Below, piece after piece: positions 7,280-9,596 of a stretch of DNA of 9,596 nt. A program made the translations under genes and the position numbers. The notes beneath the pieces were generated by a model. It had not been told where the DNA came from, searched no databases, and saw nothing but the letters and a program-made list of their open reading frames with translations. Source of the DNA: an uncultured Selenomonadales bacterium (GTDB lineage: Bacteria > Bacillota_C > Negativicutes > Selenomonadales > Selenomonadaceae); the NCBI GenBank assembly GCA_937916025.1, contig CALGGX010000315.1, positions 1 through 9,596 on the forward strand. Direction: 5' to 3'. Within the stretch, counting starts at the first letter, position 1; the number at the start of each line of letters is the position of its first letter.

Positions 7280-7953
7280 TATTCGTCACTCCCTTCGGGA
7301 AGGACATTGTCGAGTTTGGATTTTTTCTCCGGCAGAACTTCACCCTTGAAAATCCACACCTTGACGCCGATCCGTCCGTAAGTCGTATTCGCCTCTGCAA
7401 AGCCGTAATCGATATCCGCGCGGAGCGTGTGAAGCGGAATGCTGCCCTCGCGATACGATTCGCGACGCGCAATTTCTGCACCGCCGAGACGACCGCCGAC
7501 CGCAATTTTGATGCCCTTTGCTCCGAGCCGCATCGTCCGACCGACCGCCTGCTTCATTGCACGACGGAAGGCAATGCGTTTTTCGAGCTGATCGGCAATG
7601 TTCCGAGCCACCAACGACGCGTCCAAATCCGGCTGTTTGATCTCCATAATGTTGATCTCGAGCCGCTTCTCGGTGAGCTTCTTGAGCTTGTTTTTGATGT
7701 CTTCGATGCCGGAACCGCCGCGTCCGATCACCATGCCCGGCTTTGCCGTGTGGATCGTCAGCTTCAAACGATTTTTCGAGCGTTCGGTTTCAATGCGCGA
7801 AACACCTGCCGCCGCAAGTTGCTTTTTGAGTTCCTTGCGAATTTTGATGTCTTCATGCAAGTTGGCTGCAAAATCCTTATCCGCATACCACTTTGCATCC
7901 CAATCTTTGATGATTCCGATCCGAATGCCATGCGGATTTACTTTTTGACCCAA
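7279..7953 (-). CDS. rpsC: 30S ribosomal protein S3
   Basis: Small-subunit protein at the mRNA entry channel, contributing to helicase activity. At 224 residues it is of normal length. It starts [18 protein letters not shown], has a KH RNA-binding domain with the GRGG loop at 77-80 ([19 protein letters not shown]), and the C-terminal S3 signature region with [20 protein letters not shown] at 144-163 and [14 protein letters not shown] at 192-205. The start is TTG, eight bases after GGAGG; M-G-Q-K-V-N-P is nearly universal, so the start is secure. The TAA stop overlaps the rplP ATG by one base. Confidence 0.98.
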   Translation of the reverse strand: MGQKVNPHGIRIGIIKDWDAKWYADKDFAANLHEDIKIRKELKKQLAAAGVSRIETERSKNRLKLTIHTAKPGMVIGRGGSGIEDIKNKLKKLTEKRLEINIMEIKQPDLDASLVARNIADQLEKRIAFRRAMKQAVGRTMRLGAKGIKIAVGGRLGGAEIARRESYREGSIPLHTLRADIDYGFAEANTTYGRIGVKVWIFKGEVLPEKKSKLDNVLPEGSDE

Positions 7954-7977
7954 AACTTTTCCCTCCTTCTTCCGAGA

Positions 7978-8331
7978 TTAATTCGTCTCTTTTTCTTTGA
8001 CGATGACCGTGATGTGCGAAGAGCGTTTCAAAATGCTGAACGCCTGCCCGCGCGAACGCGGATGAATGCGTTTGAGCGTCGGTCCCTGATCGACATAGCA
8101 CGCCGCCACGTAGAGATTGTTGCTGTCCATGTCGTAATTGTTCTCGGCGTTGGCAACGGCGGATTTGAGAACTTTTTCGATGATGCCGGCTCCGCGCTTC
8201 GGTGTGAATTTCAAAATCGCAAATGCGTCGGCAATGTCTTTTCCGCGAATGAGATCAATCACGATGCGGACTTTGCGCGGCGCGATGCGGACGAATTTCG
8301 CAACTGCCTTTGCCTGCTGTTCTGCTGCCAC
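7978..8331 (-). CDS. rplV: 50S ribosomal protein L22
   Basis: Large-subunit protein whose extended beta hairpin lines the peptide exit tunnel; hairpin changes give macrolide resistance in other bacteria. With a GTG start at 8331 it has 117 residues, the family norm. It reads [20 protein letters not shown] near the start, then [20 protein letters not shown], and the hairpin [20 protein letters not shown] with VIVKEKE at the end. GTG is seven bases after AAAGGAGG. An in-frame TTG at 8352 lies upstream of and through that site and is rejected. The gap after rpsS is 34 bases. Confidence 0.97.
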   Translation of the reverse strand: MAAEQQAKAVAKFVRIAPRKVRIVIDLIRGKDIADAFAILKFTPKRGAGIIEKVLKSAVANAENNYDMDSNNLYVAACYVDQGPTLKRIHPRSRGQAFSILKRSSHITVIVKEKETN

Positions 8332-8338
8332 GGAGTTG

Positions 8339-8346
8339 CCTCCTTT
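8339..8346 (-). promoter_or_regulatory. Shine-Dalgarno site deciding the rplV start
   Basis: AAAGGAGG on the minus strand, seven bases before the GTG at 8331. The longer reading from TTG 8352 would translate through this site, so the shorter GTG start is preferred. Confidence 0.8.
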
Positions 8347-8365
8347 CTTCAATCTTTTCGACGGA

Positions 8366-8647
8366 TTACTTCAAATTGGTTTTGCGTTCTTCACCGGCGT
8401 GACCTTTGAATGTACGCGTCGGCGCGAATTCGCCGAGTTTGTGTCCGACCATGTCTTCGGTGATGTAAACCGGAACATGCTTTCTGCCGTCATGAACTCC
8501 GATCGTATGTCCGATGAACGACGGCAGGATTGTCGATGCACGTGACCAAGTACGAATGACTTTCTTATCGTTGGCGGCGTTGAGTGCTTCAACCTTTTTC
8601 AGCAATTTCTCTTGAATGAACGGTCCCTTTTTGACTGATCTCGACAA
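8366..8647 (-). CDS. rpsS: 30S ribosomal protein S19
   Basis: Small-subunit head protein that contacts S13 and 16S rRNA near the A-site tRNA. Its 93 residues equal the usual length. [20 protein letters not shown] begins it, [20 protein letters not shown] is the central conserved block, and [20 protein letters not shown] (about residues 68-87) is the S19 signature. The start is TTG, ten bases after GGAGG; the conserved [10 protein letters not shown] makes it secure. It follows rplB after 32 bases and precedes rplV. Confidence 0.98.
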   Translation of the reverse strand: MSRSVKKGPFIQEKLLKKVEALNAANDKKVIRTWSRASTILPSFIGHTIGVHDGRKHVPVYITEDMVGHKLGEFAPTRTFKGHAGEERKTNLK

Positions 8648-8679
8648 CTTGAGTTCACCTCCTTCCGATTGTCAAAACA

Positions 8680-9504
8680 TTACTTCCGGCGACGAATGAT
8701 GAGTTTATCGGACGCCTTCTTACGCCGCGTCTTTGCACCCATCGCGCACTTGCCCCACTTCGTGACAGGATGCTTGCGACCGACGGGGCTTCTGCCCTCG
8801 CCGCCGCCATGCGGATGATCCACAGGGTTCATCGCAACGCCGCGGTTTGCCGGGCGTCTGCCCAACCAACGCGAGCGTCCGGCTTTACCGATCGTGATGT
8901 TTTCGTGATCGAGATTGCCGACCTGACCGATCGTCGCGCGGCAATTGATGTGGATTTTCCGAACTTCGCCAGACGGCATGCGGATTGTTGCATAGTTGCC
9001 TTCTTTTGCCATCAATTGCGCGGCGGCACCGGCACTGCGAACCATTTGCGCGCCCTTGCCGATCTTCATTTCGATGTTGTGGATCAGCGTGCCGACCGGA
9101 ATGTTTTTCAACGGAAGCGTGTTGCCGGTTTTGATATCGGCGTCCGGACCGGATTCGATCATGTCACCGACTTGCAAGCCGTTCGGAGCAACGATGTATT
9201 TCTTCTCACCGTCTTCATACTGCACCAGTGCAATGCGCGAGCTCCGATTCGGATCGTATTCGATCGTCATCACTTTTGCCGGAATGCCGTCTTTGTTGCG
9301 TTTGAAATCGATGATGCGATAACGGCGTTTGTGCCCGCCGCCTCTGTGCCGCACGGTAAGTCTGCCTTGATTGTTGCGTCCGCCATGCTTTTTGAGCGGA
9401 GCGAGCAACGACTTCTCCGGCTTGTCGGTCGTGATCTCGTCAAATGTCGAGACCGTCATAAAACGTCTGCCCGGAGTGTACGGCTTGAATGATTTAATGC
9501 CCAA
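8680..9504 (-). CDS. rplB: 50S ribosomal protein L2
   Basis: Largest conserved 50S protein, needed for subunit joining and placed close to the peptidyl transferase centre. The 274 residues match the family. It opens [20 protein letters not shown], has an OB-like RNA-binding domain including [20 protein letters not shown] at 41-60, and an SH3-like C-terminal domain. The signature [20 protein letters not shown] occupies 225-244, with the invariant His at 230 (the counterpart of E. coli His229). It ends in a basic tail ([12 protein letters not shown]). The start is TTG, ten bases after GGAGG; M-G-I-K is the conserved beginning. The gap to rplW is 27 bases. Confidence 0.98.
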   Translation of the reverse strand: MGIKSFKPYTPGRRFMTVSTFDEITTDKPEKSLLAPLKKHGGRNNQGRLTVRHRGGGHKRRYRIIDFKRNKDGIPAKVMTIEYDPNRSSRIALVQYEDGEKKYIVAPNGLQVGDMIESGPDADIKTGNTLPLKNIPVGTLIHNIEMKIGKGAQMVRSAGAAAQLMAKEGNYATIRMPSGEVRKIHINCRATIGQVGNLDHENITIGKAGRSRWLGRRPANRGVAMNPVDHPHGGGEGRSPVGRKHPVTKWGKCAMGAKTRRKKASDKLIIRRRK

Positions 9505-9531
9505 CTTCGTTTAACCTCCTTCTGCAAAAAA

Positions 9532-9596
9532 TTATGCGCTGAAGAATTCGATTGTCTCGCCTTCAGCCAGTTTGACGATTGCTTTTTTGTAATTCG
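9532..9596 (-). CDS. rplW: 50S ribosomal protein L23, C-terminal end only
   Basis: The window edge cuts this gene. Only the last 20 residues (NYKKAIVKLAEGETIEFFSA) and a TAA stop are visible. The run K-K-A-I-V-K-L-A-E-G-x-x-I-E-F-F is the typical end of bacterial L23, the protein at the tunnel exit that docks trigger factor and the signal recognition particle. Its position directly upstream of rplB is that of rplW in the S10 operon. The call rests on this short tail plus gene order. Confidence 0.9.
   Translation of the reverse strand, partial: NYKKAIVKLAEGETIEFFSA

Noticed and set aside
7159..8409. Plus-strand open frame of 416 codons opposite rplP, rpsC and rplV
   Set aside because: It lies wholly antisense to three certain ribosomal genes, has no recognisable domain and no ribosome-binding site, and is explained by the codon bias of the genes on the other strand.

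Overview
All 19 protein genes with a visible start, plus a 20th cut by the right edge, lie on the minus strand. Together they form one continuous stretch of the S10-spc ribosomal protein super-operon, running into the secretion gene secY and adenylate kinase. In transcription order (right to left) the genes are rplW (3' end only), rplB, rpsS, rplV, rpsC, rplP, rpmC, rpsQ, [repeat element], rplN, rplX, rplE, rpsN, rpsH, [repeat element], rplF, rplR, rpsE, rpmD, rplO, secY and adk (5' part only). No gene is missing from the usual order and no plus-strand gene is credible.

The organism is a bacterium, most likely a Bacillota (Firmicutes). S14 is the short zinc type with four cysteines, adenylate kinase has a four-cysteine zinc LID, almost every gene has a strong AGGAGG-type Shine-Dalgarno (SD) site, and secY runs directly into adk. 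The overall look of the proteins suggests the class Negativicutes, but that is a recognition-based inference and not proven here. Coding DNA is moderately GC-rich, with arginine codons mostly CGN or AGA.

Genes are packed tightly. Most gaps are 12 to 45 bases, some neighbours overlap (rpsC/rplP by 1 base, rpmD/rplO by 4, rplP/rpmC by 11), and the secY start abuts the rplO stop. No terminator and no convincing internal promoter was seen. The only two longer gaps, rpsH-rplF (133 bases) and rpsQ-rplN (103 bases), are each almost filled by an AT-rich element. Each element is built of degenerate 7-base repeats in two mutually inverted arms around a short core. The two copies share arm sequence and order relative to transcription, but their core (TCGTCTCTT) is flipped. 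The rpsQ-rplN copy sits exactly where the S10 and spc operons meet in E. coli.

Functionally the window encodes part of both ribosomal subunits (large: L2, L5, L6, L14, L15, L16, L18, L22, L23, L24, L29, L30; small: S3, S5, S8, S14, S17, S19), the SecY membrane channel and the nucleotide-balance enzyme Adk. No new multi-gene system was found. The features worth a second look are the paired foldback repeats, the heavy use of TTG and GTG starts in core ribosomal genes (9 of 19), C-terminal tails on L16, L30 and L15, and an abrupt appearance of AGG arginine codons in the distal part of adk.
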